Of a stretch of 64,000 bases of DNA, positions 1 to 7,462 are shown piece after piece (position 1 is the first letter of the stretch; each line of letters starts with the position of its first letter). The stretch comes from Acidobacteriota bacterium (GTDB taxonomy: Bacteria; Acidobacteriota; Blastocatellia; RBC074): positions 74,503 to 138,502 of the forward strand of contig JAFDVI010000025.1 in NCBI GenBank assembly GCA_018269055.1, in the 5' to 3' direction. The notes beneath the pieces are model-generated. The model saw only the letters and a program-made list of their open reading frames with translations, was not told the origin of the DNA and made no database searches. A program made the translations under genes and the position numbers.

Positions 1-394
1 TTACGCCTTCGACAATTCGCTGAAAGATTCTGAAGCTACAGCTTCCGACAAATTCGCGATGAAAGAAGCGATGGAAGCCTTGACGAAAATGCTGTCGCCG
101 TTCACGCCGCACATTGCTGAAGAACTGTGGACGCATCTGGGCCACAACGAAATCGTCGTAACTTCGCCGTGGCCGGAATACCACGCCGAACTGGCCAAAG
201 CCGACGAACTGGAAATCCCTGTCCAATTGAATGGCAAGCTGATCGCGCGGTTAATTGTTCCGGTAGAAGCTTCGGACGAAGAACTGAAAGCCGCTGCTTT
301 GGCAAACGACAAGGTGAAGACCAAACTGGAAGGTCGCCAAATCGTGAAAACGATTGTCGTGCCGAAACGGCTGGTCAATCTGGTGGCGAAGTAG
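1..394 (+). CDS. leuS: Leucyl-tRNA synthetase, C-terminal part (5' truncated by window edge)
   Basis: The gene enters from the left edge, with codons starting at base 2, and ends at TAG 392-394. The product charges tRNA-Leu with leucine in the cytoplasm. The visible part is the end of the anticodon-binding helical domain (LSPFTPHIAEELW, a hallmark of class Ia synthetases of the Leu/Ile/Val group). It is followed by the small C-terminal domain with VQLNGKL and the terminal IVVPKRLVNLV, which is typical of bacterial LeuS. A strong hairpin follows directly. The identification is confident. Nothing can be said about the catalytic and editing domains, which lie outside the window. Confidence 0.95.
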   Translation, partial: YAFDNSLKDSEATASDKFAMKEAMEALTKMLSPFTPHIAEELWTHLGHNEIVVTSPWPEYHAELAKADELEIPVQLNGKLIARLIVPVEASDEELKAAALANDKVKTKLEGRQIVKTIVVPKRLVNLVAK

Positions 395-416
395 AAATTG
401 CCGGTGAAAATGTAGA

Positions 417-460
417 GGCAACCAATGAGAATTATTCTCATTGGTTGCCATTTCATTTTT
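417..460. terminator. Bidirectional intrinsic terminator between leuS and the convergent PEGA gene
   Basis: A perfect 14-bp stem (417-430 with 436-449) encloses a 5-base AT loop and is followed on the plus strand by a T-rich run to about 460. It lies 22 bases after the leuS stop and overlaps the last codons of the leftward gene, so it probably serves both strands. Confidence 0.85.
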
Positions 461-1652
461 TGAGTTGCTGCATTATTTGATAAATGGCATCTATCGTCGG
501 CTGACAATTTGGGCAATAGACTTCGGTCGAAGTCACAAGATTCGGATTGCTTCTGCGGGTTTCTGATTGAACCGCAAAGAAATTGAAATCGTCCTTCTTT
601 TCTTTTTTATTCTTCGGATTCAAAACGCCCACACGTGTATGAAGTTGCGGCACGTTGCGACGCAATCCGACGCTCAATTCATACAGCTTCGTCCAGGGAC
701 TGCTAAAGCTGTGGTCGCTGCCGACGGCTTGGAATTCAAAACCGTCTCTACGCAAAAGGAATTGGCCTGTGCAAAGTTCGTCGCCTTTGGTCAATGTGCT
801 GTGGTGATGTTTGATCGGCAATGTCACCTGTTCGCCAAGACGCACGGCTTTTACCAGATAAAAGACGCTGTCCGTGTGATTTTCCCTGATGAAATAACTC
901 TGGCCCAGCAGAAGCACGGCGCGCGGTTGATCCGGCAAAGCCGAAATCACATCGAGGCAATCTGTGATGACTTGATCATATTGCCGGGCTTTGAACGATT
1001 CTTCCGCCTGTGCCAGTAAGGTTTCCACAGGGACTTTTTCCAACGTGATGCTGATTCTTTTCGGTTTGCCCACTTCCAATTCGACTCTGCTTGATTGGGT
1101 TTTGTAACCAGGCTTGGAGACTTTGATTTCGTAATCATCTGGCGGGAGCAGCAAATCCGTTACAGAGCCTTCAAACAACTGGTTGGCGATCTGAATCTTT
1201 GCGCCTGGGATGTTGACGTTGACGCTGACCGGCACTGGCGATGGCGTAAGCGCGATTTCGACAATCTGACTTTCTCTGGGATTGATGGTGATTCGCCGTT
1301 CTTCCGGTTGGTAGCCGGGTTTGCTGACAATCAAAATGTGGTCACCGGGCGTCAAATTCGGCAGATTCAATAACCCGTCGCGACCTGTGGTTCCGCGCGC
1401 CCTGCCGTCGAACGTCACAGCCGATCCTGGTATGGCGGTTTTGACTGTTAGCTCACCGGCTGTCGAAGCTTTTGAAGTCGGTGTTGTCGTTCCTTTTCGA
1501 GACGGTTCAGCGGTTTTTGGTGGTGCTTTGGGAGAAGGCGTCGGTTTGGTTTTCGCAGGCGAAACTTTGCCGTTTGGGTCTTGATATGCGAGCGATGGTA
1601 CGACAACGACTGTTAAAACTGCCAGTTTGAGGAAGAATCCTTTTGTCTTCAT
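453..1652 (-). CDS. Secreted PEGA-domain protein with TPR-like segment; last gene of the zinc-ribbon operon
   Basis: The product is a 399-residue exported protein of unknown role. The start is the ATG at 1652-1650, preceded by GGAGAAAGGAT. A longer in-frame start at 1721 lacks a ribosome site and would bury the signal peptide. Residues 1-22 form a signal peptide (MKTKGFFLKLAVLTVVVV then SLAYQ). A Pro/Thr/Lys-rich linker follows, then two PEGA-type beta repeats (VTFDGRARGTTG..., GAKIQIANQLFEG...) of the kind found in surface-associated proteins. Next is a TPR-like helical segment (SFKARQYDQVITDCLDVI) and a basic C-terminal domain ending in CPNCQP. The gene lies 55 bases downstream of the FGE-like gene. 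The domain calls are good; the function is not known. Confidence 0.85.
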   Translation of the reverse strand: MKTKGFFLKLAVLTVVVVPSLAYQDPNGKVSPAKTKPTPSPKAPPKTAEPSRKGTTTPTSKASTAGELTVKTAIPGSAVTFDGRARGTTGRDGLLNLPNLTPGDHILIVSKPGYQPEERRITINPRESQIVEIALTPSPVPVSVNVNIPGAKIQIANQLFEGSVTDLLLPPDDYEIKVSKPGYKTQSSRVELEVGKPKRISITLEKVPVETLLAQAEESFKARQYDQVITDCLDVISALPDQPRAVLLLGQSYFIRENHTDSVFYLVKAVRLGEQVTLPIKHHHSTLTKGDELCTGQFLLRRDGFEFQAVGSDHSFSSPWTKLYELSVGLRRNVPQLHTRVGVLNPKNKKEKKDDFNFFAVQSETRRSNPNLVTSTEVYCPNCQPTIDAIYQIMQQLKK

Positions 1653-1707
1653 ATCCTTTCTCCAATATGTGTATTGCTGTTGGCGATAAGGTGGCCTGCT
1701 CGACTCA

Positions 1708-3009
1708 TTACCTTGGGGCATCCTTCACACAGCGAAAACCGGTTTTGCTGTAATCCTCAGCGCCGCGCATCGGCCAACCCATACGGAACGTTGTCGTCGC
1801 GTGCTCCTGATCGCCGCCAAAGGCGCTTCCACGAATCACTTTAAGATTGCCCGATGGACTGGCTTGTGGCAATTGTCCGCCCGGATAAGGCACATAATCA
1901 TTCGCCGTCCATTCCCAGGCGTTGCCAACAAGATCATTCGCTCCAAACGGTGATGCGCCGGATGGATAAGATCCGACATTTGCGGTCTGGCCAAGCCCTG
2001 AAGAAATGTCATTGGCCTGATTCGGACGCCATTCGTTTCCCCACGGGTAGCGGCGACCTTCCGTCCCGCGCGCGGCGAATTCCCATTCCTGTTCCGTAGG
2101 CAATCGTTTTCCAGCCCACGCGGCATACGCATTGGCGTCATCCCAATCTACGCCCGTGACCGGACGTAGCGCCGCGCCCTCTGGGTAATTGCCATCCGTC
2201 CAGGTTGCCGGAGCTCGGTGTCCGGTCGCTGCAACGAATTTTGCGTACTCTTCGCAAGTCATTTCATTTCGATCAATGAAAAAGGGTTGCACAACAACTT
2301 TGTGCGCCGGGCGTTCCTGCACCTCGCCCGAATCATTGCCCATCATCAATTCGCCGCCGGGCACATATACCATTCCCTGCGGCGCGGACAGATTTGATTG
2401 AGCGGTTGTCTGAGCCGGTTGCGCTGTTTGGCTGTCGCTGCGCATCCACCAGAAAACCCCAGCCACCGCCACAACGACCAATCCAACCCCGGTAACGAAC
2501 AACCATCGTTTGCTGTCGGATTTGCTTTCGGGCAATTGGTCAGCGATGGTCGCTGGTGCGGCAATCGAGGATACCGACTTCTTTTCAACCGGCGCAGGTG
2601 GCGGCGCCAAATCTTCCGTCGGAAGAAGAGGCGGTGGTACGACCTTTATTGGCGGCGGAGGGGCAGGTTTGCTTTCAGCCCCTTGCTGTTTGGCAGGCAA
2701 CGACGGCGCAGGTTTTATCGTTGGCGGCGGAGGCACGGGGAGAACTTCAACCACCTTATTTTCCGAAGGCGGCGGCGCAGGTTTTACCGGTGCAGGTGGC
2801 GGCGACGCTGGTTTGATTTCAGCCTCTTTCTTTGCCGGTGCAAGTGGTGCGACGAAATCAATGACAGTCGGCGGTGGAACCGTTGGCGTAGGCGCCGCAA
2901 TCGGTTGCTGAAAAGCTGAAATTGGTTTGGTCGCTGTTACAGCCGTACCACATTTCTTACAAAACCGCGCTTGCTCGTGCAGTTGTGTGCCGCATTTTTT
3001 GCAGAACAT
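1708..3009 (-). CDS. Zinc-ribbon, single-TM protein with C-terminal FGE/SUMF1 (formylglycine-generating-enzyme fold) domain
   Basis: The protein has 433 residues. Its N-terminal zinc ribbon has CxxC pairs at residues 3/6 and 17/20. A very proline-rich linker runs from about 30 to 150, one membrane segment from about 169 to 189, and an FGE-sulfatase (C-type-lectin-like) domain from about 212 to the end (GMVYVPGGELMMGNDSGE, RLPTEQEWEFAARG, NAWEWTAND, GFRCVKD). The layout suggests a cytoplasmic ribbon and an exported lectin-like domain. In true formylglycine-generating enzymes the stretch after RGGS carries two catalytic cysteines. Here that stretch (RGSAFGGDQEHATTTFR) has none, so a binding role is likelier than enzyme activity. 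GGAG precedes the ATG by 10 bases. The gene is part of the eight-gene operon. Confidence 0.9.
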   Translation of the reverse strand: MFCKKCGTQLHEQARFCKKCGTAVTATKPISAFQQPIAAPTPTVPPPTVIDFVAPLAPAKKEAEIKPASPPPAPVKPAPPPSENKVVEVLPVPPPPTIKPAPSLPAKQQGAESKPAPPPPIKVVPPPLLPTEDLAPPPAPVEKKSVSSIAAPATIADQLPESKSDSKRWLFVTGVGLVVVAVAGVFWWMRSDSQTAQPAQTTAQSNLSAPQGMVYVPGGELMMGNDSGEVQERPAHKVVVQPFFIDRNEMTCEEYAKFVAATGHRAPATWTDGNYPEGAALRPVTGVDWDDANAYAAWAGKRLPTEQEWEFAARGTEGRRYPWGNEWRPNQANDISSGLGQTANVGSYPSGASPFGANDLVGNAWEWTANDYVPYPGGQLPQASPSGNLKVIRGSAFGGDQEHATTTFRMGWPMRGAEDYSKTGFRCVKDAPR

Positions 3010-3052
3010 AAAGGATCAACTCCAAACGACTACGATTTGAAAATCAGTACCT

Positions 3053-4417
3053 TCAATCTCCTAACGGCTCCAGCTTGAAAGGCAATTGCCGTTGTCCGTC
3101 TGCGCGCGTCCAGGTGCCGGAATACACCGCCATGGCATCGTTCGTCGGGTAGGATTTGAAAACCAGGCTGCCGACGAATTTTCCATCCGGCGCAAATTCC
3201 GATACCCGATAAAAACCGCTGCCATCAACAGTTCCCTCCAGCCGCGTGCGGTCTGTATTGTTGCCGTAGCGGATGCTGCCCGTCACATTTCCGCCGCGCA
3301 CACTGAAGCTGAACTGAATTTTGATGTTACCAATTGTGCCGTGAACATCGTTGTAACTGAATCCGTCTTCACCCACGGATGAGGCCACTCCGCGTTGCGC
3401 CTGCTCCAGCCGCTGCCTGATAACATTTACATCAATGCCGCTTGCGCCCGAAGGATCGAGATTGAGCGTCGTCTGATATTCCTGGACAGCCTGATTGTAA
3501 TTCTTGCTGCGCATGGCGATGTCGCCCAACCATGCGTGTGGACGTGGCCATTGCGGAGCGCGCTCGACGGCTTTGCGGTAATAACCTTCCGCCTGCGCAT
3601 CGTTCTTTTCATAAAAATACGAAGTGCCGATGTTGTTGTATGGAAGAGCGAATTGCGGCTCGCGGCGAATGGCTTCGAAAAGAAACGAACGCGCCGTTTG
3701 ATAATTCTTCCGCTCGTTGTAAATCAACCCGACGGCGTTCAGCGGCATAGCCCAGGTCGCATCCTGTTCCGAAGCGCGTTTCCAGAACGTCAAGGCGTCG
3801 TCTTTGCGGTTGCTCAGGTTCGCCACGCGTCCGGCGCAGTAACTGGCACGTGCGGCAATTCGGCTGTCATTCGGGCGCATTTCCGCGGCCCAATTCATCA
3901 AAGTCTGCGCATCCTGCCAATCGCTGAGCGTGGTTTCCGCTTGCGCGCCGGGCGTTGCCAGATCGGAAATCATTTGCTGCGGGCGCGCCAGGATTGCCGG
4001 CAATAGTTTTTCTTCGACCCGCTGCCGTGTGCTTTCGCTCATCCCCTGATCTTTCAGCTTGCGATAATAATCCAGGGCGCTTTCGCCCGCCGGTCTGAGC
4101 AAATTGCCTCTGGCAATGGCGCTGTTGAGTTTTCCCTCTACCGCCGCGCGGCTGTAAACATAATATCCCGCAATCAACACGAGCAGCACGACGGAAATAC
4201 CAATCCAAAGTACACGTTTATTAACAACTTGCGACCGTGGCAGTATTGGCGTCTGTTCAGTAATTACCGAAGTCTGGTAAGGGGAAGGCTGATATGTTGT
4301 CGTTGGCGGTTCAAAAATTGCTCCGGTTTGTGCGGCTGATTCATTGGCCGGCATTCCGCATTTTTTGCAAAACCGGGCTTCAGGATTTAGCGGCGTCCCG
4401 CATTTTTTGCAAAACAT
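3053..4417 (-). CDS. Zinc-ribbon, single-TM protein with TPR repeats
   Basis: The protein has 454 residues. It has the same N-terminal ribbon as its operon neighbours (MFCKKCG, cysteines 3, 6, 17, 20). A linker leads to one membrane helix at about residues 69-88 (VLWIGISVVLLVLIAGYYVY). At least four TPR units follow at about 170-340 (ALPYNNIGTSYFYEKNDAQA, PHAWLGDIAMRSKNYNQAV), and a C-terminal beta-rich region (NIKIQFSFSVRGGNVTGSI) occupies about 350-454. TPRs imply a protein-protein scaffold, probably on the outer side of the inner membrane. AAGGAG lies just ahead of the ATG, 13 bases after the stop of the upstream TPR gene. The specific role is unknown. Confidence 0.88.
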   Translation of the reverse strand: MFCKKCGTPLNPEARFCKKCGMPANESAAQTGAIFEPPTTTYQPSPYQTSVITEQTPILPRSQVVNKRVLWIGISVVLLVLIAGYYVYSRAAVEGKLNSAIARGNLLRPAGESALDYYRKLKDQGMSESTRQRVEEKLLPAILARPQQMISDLATPGAQAETTLSDWQDAQTLMNWAAEMRPNDSRIAARASYCAGRVANLSNRKDDALTFWKRASEQDATWAMPLNAVGLIYNERKNYQTARSFLFEAIRREPQFALPYNNIGTSYFYEKNDAQAEGYYRKAVERAPQWPRPHAWLGDIAMRSKNYNQAVQEYQTTLNLDPSGASGIDVNVIRQRLEQAQRGVASSVGEDGFSYNDVHGTIGNIKIQFSFSVRGGNVTGSIRYGNNTDRTRLEGTVDGSGFYRVSEFAPDGKFVGSLVFKSYPTNDAMAVYSGTWTRADGQRQLPFKLEPLGD

Positions 4418-4430
4418 ACATTCTCCTTTT

Positions 4431-5153
4431 TCAGGAATTTTGCATCAATTGCCGTTTCAGTTTGCCCGCATCCAAATGTCGCGTGTCGAGCGACAACGCT
4501 CGCAGGCATAGTCGCAGGGCTTCGTCCGTACGTCCCGACTGGGCCCAACAAAGAGCGCCCAGATACCACAAATCGGCGTTATCGCCATCCCGCTCGACCG
4601 CCGTGCGCCAATGCTCAATTGCCTCGGCGTATCGCCTGAGCCGCACCATCGCCGCGACCCGCAGGTAAAGCAGTCGTGCAATTTCGCGCGCCTGGTCCGG
4701 CGAAGCCGCATACTCGCGCGGCAAAGCGTTCAGGGCATAGTTGAAACATTCCAGCGCCGCCATATCGTCTCCACGCAAACTCGCCACCTCGCCACGCACC
4801 TCCCAAGCCTGCCAGGTTTGCCATGTCTGAAAGCTGGAATTGTCTTCGCGCAGAAGCTGTTCCGCCGCCCACTCCGCCCGCGCCAGATCGCCTGTTTCCA
4901 ACGCCCAATGCGCCAGATGGTGATAACAAGCCCGGCGCAACTCGGCGACTTCATTTGTCTCTTGCGCTTGTGCAAGGACGGCCAGCGCCCCCTCGAACTG
5001 CGCAAAGGAGAAAAGGATCCGCGCCTGTTCATCAGCTTCGCGCGCATTTCTCGGCCGGTGTTGAAAACTAGCCAATGCGAAATGCGTCCTTTCAGCAGGC
5101 TCCGTTTCATCCTTTAACTGGGTTTGTGCCATGAGGCTTCGATCAAACTCCAC
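4431..5153 (-). CDS. Soluble TPR-repeat protein
   Basis: The protein has 240 residues with no signal peptide or membrane segment. It is made of TPR/Sel1-like helical pairs (AVLAQAQETNEVAELRRACY, EAIEHWRTAVERDGDNADLW, TDEALRLCLRALSLDTRHL). The start is GTG at 5153-5151, because AAGGAG sits 5-6 bases upstream and overlaps the TAA of the preceding MFS gene, which suggests translational coupling. An ATG eight codons in has no comparable ribosome site. It is probably a cytoplasmic adaptor for the membrane products of the operon, but the partner cannot be told from sequence. Confidence 0.85.
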   Translation of the reverse strand: MEFDRSLMAQTQLKDETEPAERTHFALASFQHRPRNAREADEQARILFSFAQFEGALAVLAQAQETNEVAELRRACYHHLAHWALETGDLARAEWAAEQLLREDNSSFQTWQTWQAWEVRGEVASLRGDDMAALECFNYALNALPREYAASPDQAREIARLLYLRVAAMVRLRRYAEAIEHWRTAVERDGDNADLWYLGALCWAQSGRTDEALRLCLRALSLDTRHLDAGKLKRQLMQNS

Positions 5154-5162
5154 GAATACTCC

Positions 5163-6614
5163 TTACTTTTGGGCGAATGAATATTCGTCTTGCCGGTCGC
5201 TAAAGCGACTAACTGCCGGGGTCAATGCCGTTAAAATCGCCGCCGCCCCCAAAGGGAGAACAGACATCATCAACAAAACTTTTCCCGAAGGTAGCTCGTC
5301 AACAGGGACGGCTTTTCCCAACCAATCCCACGTGCCCAAAAGGTAGAGGAAAAGCCAGGATGCGATCTTACTCGCTGCGAACATCAGCCCCACCGCAGTT
5401 GCCGCACGATCCGATTCGAATAAATTCAGTGGCAACGCGTACAGAGCAGTGAGCAGAACCCAAATTCCAAAACCTGAAATGGCATAACCGGCAAAAGCGA
5501 CTTCGGCCGAGTCGGTGCTACCGATCAGCAAAGCAAATGGCGCCAATCCCGCCCCGACCCAAAAGGTGATCTTTCTTGCCGCACCCGAAGACTTTTCTTT
5601 CTTGAACAAGTAACCGAAGACAAGCCCGCCGACAATTGCTCCAAGTATCTTCGCCATAGGCAGTCCCAGATTCAGGAAGTTACTATTGATGGTATTCATT
5701 CCCGCCCATAGCCCTTTCATCCCCAGGTTGAACTTTTGGGCAATTGGAAATGAAAGCCGGTTGAAGAAGGTCAAGGAGAGATTGACGATGAACGTTGCAG
5801 CGACCAAGCCCCAAAGCTCTCCGCAGGCCATCAGGCTCGACAACGACAAACTCGCGGCAGACAATTCAGCGCGCCAATCTTTTTGAATCAAGTTGAATTC
5901 GTCTCTTGCCAGTAGAGGGTGTGTCTCCGGCTGATGGTAAAAAGCCTGCCAGACAACAGCCCACACCAGACCTGCTAGTCCCAGCAAAATAAGAGCACTG
6001 CGCCACCCGGTTTGCGGCAAGATCATTTGCAGGAGCACGGGGAGAAAAAGCCCACCCACGAGCGAAGTCGCGAGCAACATTCCGACGGCCAAAGCCTGCT
6101 CAGACTTTGGCAACCAGCGTGAGATGACGTAAATCCCCAATGGCAAATAGACTGCTGATCCGGCTCCCCAAAGCAGTCGAGAAGCGGCGAGAGTGAAGAA
6201 ATTCGAGACGGCCGAATAGCCAATGTAAGCCAGCGCCCAACAAAGCGCCGCAACCAAAAAGGCTTTTTTTATCCCGATCTTTTTGATCGCGATTCCGGCG
6301 CTGACGGCAGCCGCGATGGAAGCCACGAACTCAAAATAGAAAGCCCGGCTCATTTGCTCGTGGCTCAAGCTGGCTGCCATTTCAACCTCAGTGCTCAACC
6401 AGTTGAACACTTGAGTTCCTGCCATCGCCGCCCCAACTGCGACGACCGAGATAATCGCCCAGCGAAGAGCGGAAGAGTTACCAGTCACTCTAATTCGCAC
6501 ACCGGGCACGTTGCCGACACTCAAAGGAAGCGGGTTTTCGCTGATGGGCCTAGCGCAACTTTTACAGAAACGCGCAGTGTCATCCAAAACCGTTCCACAA
6601 AACTGGCAAAACAT
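5163..6614 (-). CDS. MFS-type membrane transporter with N-terminal zinc ribbon
   Basis: The protein has 483 residues. The N-terminus is a zinc ribbon with cysteines 3, 6, 17 and 20 (MFCQFCG...FCKSC), followed by about twelve hydrophobic segments typical of the major facilitator superfamily. These include a glycine/arginine-rich helix (AASRLLWGAGSAVYLPLGIY) and the central loop DEFNLIQKDWRAELS. The substrate is unknown; the closest flavour is the anion/sugar-phosphate or nitrate-type MFS. GGGAG precedes the ATG, 20 bases after the ParB-like gene. A ribbon on an MFS protein is unusual and matches its operon neighbours rather than other transporters, suggesting it is part of the same assembly or has a sensor role. 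Confidence 0.9.
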   Translation of the reverse strand: MFCQFCGTVLDDTARFCKSCARPISENPLPLSVGNVPGVRIRVTGNSSALRWAIISVVAVGAAMAGTQVFNWLSTEVEMAASLSHEQMSRAFYFEFVASIAAAVSAGIAIKKIGIKKAFLVAALCWALAYIGYSAVSNFFTLAASRLLWGAGSAVYLPLGIYVISRWLPKSEQALAVGMLLATSLVGGLFLPVLLQMILPQTGWRSALILLGLAGLVWAVVWQAFYHQPETHPLLARDEFNLIQKDWRAELSAASLSLSSLMACGELWGLVAATFIVNLSLTFFNRLSFPIAQKFNLGMKGLWAGMNTINSNFLNLGLPMAKILGAIVGGLVFGYLFKKEKSSGAARKITFWVGAGLAPFALLIGSTDSAEVAFAGYAISGFGIWVLLTALYALPLNLFESDRAATAVGLMFAASKIASWLFLYLLGTWDWLGKAVPVDELPSGKVLLMMSVLPLGAAAILTALTPAVSRFSDRQDEYSFAQK

Positions 6615-6634
6615 GATTGATCATCTCCCTGTCG

Positions 6635-7453
6635 TTATCCGAACGAACCTGATTCCGTTTGGTCACGGTTCTCACTGTCAGTTTCTTTAGGAGCAGCTTC
6701 CGAACCATCACCAGGGTCTTCTCTGTTGCCAGACGGCAGGCTGCCATCGCCAGGGTCGTCGTCAACTGTGTCAGAGCTTGCCTGTGGTTGATCAACTGCG
6801 TTTTTGTTTAGTTCCTTAGCCTCCGCATTCGCCGAAGTGGGATCGTTTGACGTCTGGTCGTCGTTCGATTGATCAGGCGGATTGCCTTCTCGAATGATTT
6901 CGCGATTGCCTGCGCCAGACTCATCTTCTTCTATGTTGTTATGAAGCTTTCCTTCCTGATCAATGCGATAGGTTCCCTCTCTGCCAAACATCGTTTCCTC
7001 CTGTGGTTGTTCTCCGCCGCGAGGTTTGCTCGCGGCGTTATGTTCTTTGCCCGCAAACTCAGGGTCATCCGCCGGGTCATGGTATCGCGCAGGAATCTGG
7101 CTCAGGCCGTTTTCCTGCGCCGCTTGCACGCGGTGCCGTCCGTCGTCGGAGACGATGAAATCATCGCCGTCGCGCGTCACATCCACCGGTTTCGCGCCCC
7201 AGAACATCGCATAGGAATCGCCGGTGGCTTTGTCTTCCGCCTTGTCACTGTGACGCAGCCGGTCGAAATCTTCGGGTTGGGAACCGGCGTCAATCTTTTC
7301 GCGCACCGCGGGAATATGGTTTACGCAACCGTCAATCGTATCGCGCGAGGTCCCTGCACCGCCGTCTTTGGTTGATTTCCATCCGGGTTCGAGCGGTGGG
7401 TTAATCCGGATGCGCTGCGGGTCAATGAATTGCAATCCGTAATCAGTCATCAT
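6635..7453 (-). CDS. ParB/Srx-like domain protein with long acidic low-complexity tail
   Basis: The protein has 272 residues. The N-terminal half (about 1-125) has a ParB-like pattern: DPQRIRINPPLEPGW, then VDVTRDGDDFIVSDDGRHRVQAAQENGL with G105-R106-H107-R108-V109, then IPARY. This corresponds to the GRHR box of ParB-type nucleotide-binding/nuclease folds. No helix-turn-helix follows, so it is not a partition ParB. From about 150 to the end the chain is almost entirely Asp/Glu/Asn/Ser/Gly/Pro and surely disordered. It begins 9 bases after the ATPase stop, with tandem ATGs and no clear SD, so coupled translation is likely. It may be a CTPase switch or nuclease subunit of the neighbouring ATPase; this is inference. 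Confidence 0.8.
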   Translation of the reverse strand: MMTDYGLQFIDPQRIRINPPLEPGWKSTKDGGAGTSRDTIDGCVNHIPAVREKIDAGSQPEDFDRLRHSDKAEDKATGDSYAMFWGAKPVDVTRDGDDFIVSDDGRHRVQAAQENGLSQIPARYHDPADDPEFAGKEHNAASKPRGGEQPQEETMFGREGTYRIDQEGKLHNNIEEDESGAGNREIIREGNPPDQSNDDQTSNDPTSANAEAKELNKNAVDQPQASSDTVDDDPGDGSLPSGNREDPGDGSEAAPKETDSENRDQTESGSFG

Positions 7454-7462
7454 TTTTCAAAA

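Noticed and set aside
2398..2919. Long rightward open frames antisense to the zinc-ribbon/FGE gene
   Set aside because: They are shadows of the proline-rich linker (CCN codons read as Gly/Arg on the other strand), with no ribosome site or family.
1708..3009. Diversity-generating retroelement target (FGE/C-lectin fold)
   Set aside because: No reverse transcriptase and no template repeat of the domain was seen in the window.
6869..7375. 168-codon frame opposite the ParB-like gene
   Set aside because: No coding signature; the opposite frame has the ParB motif and operon context.
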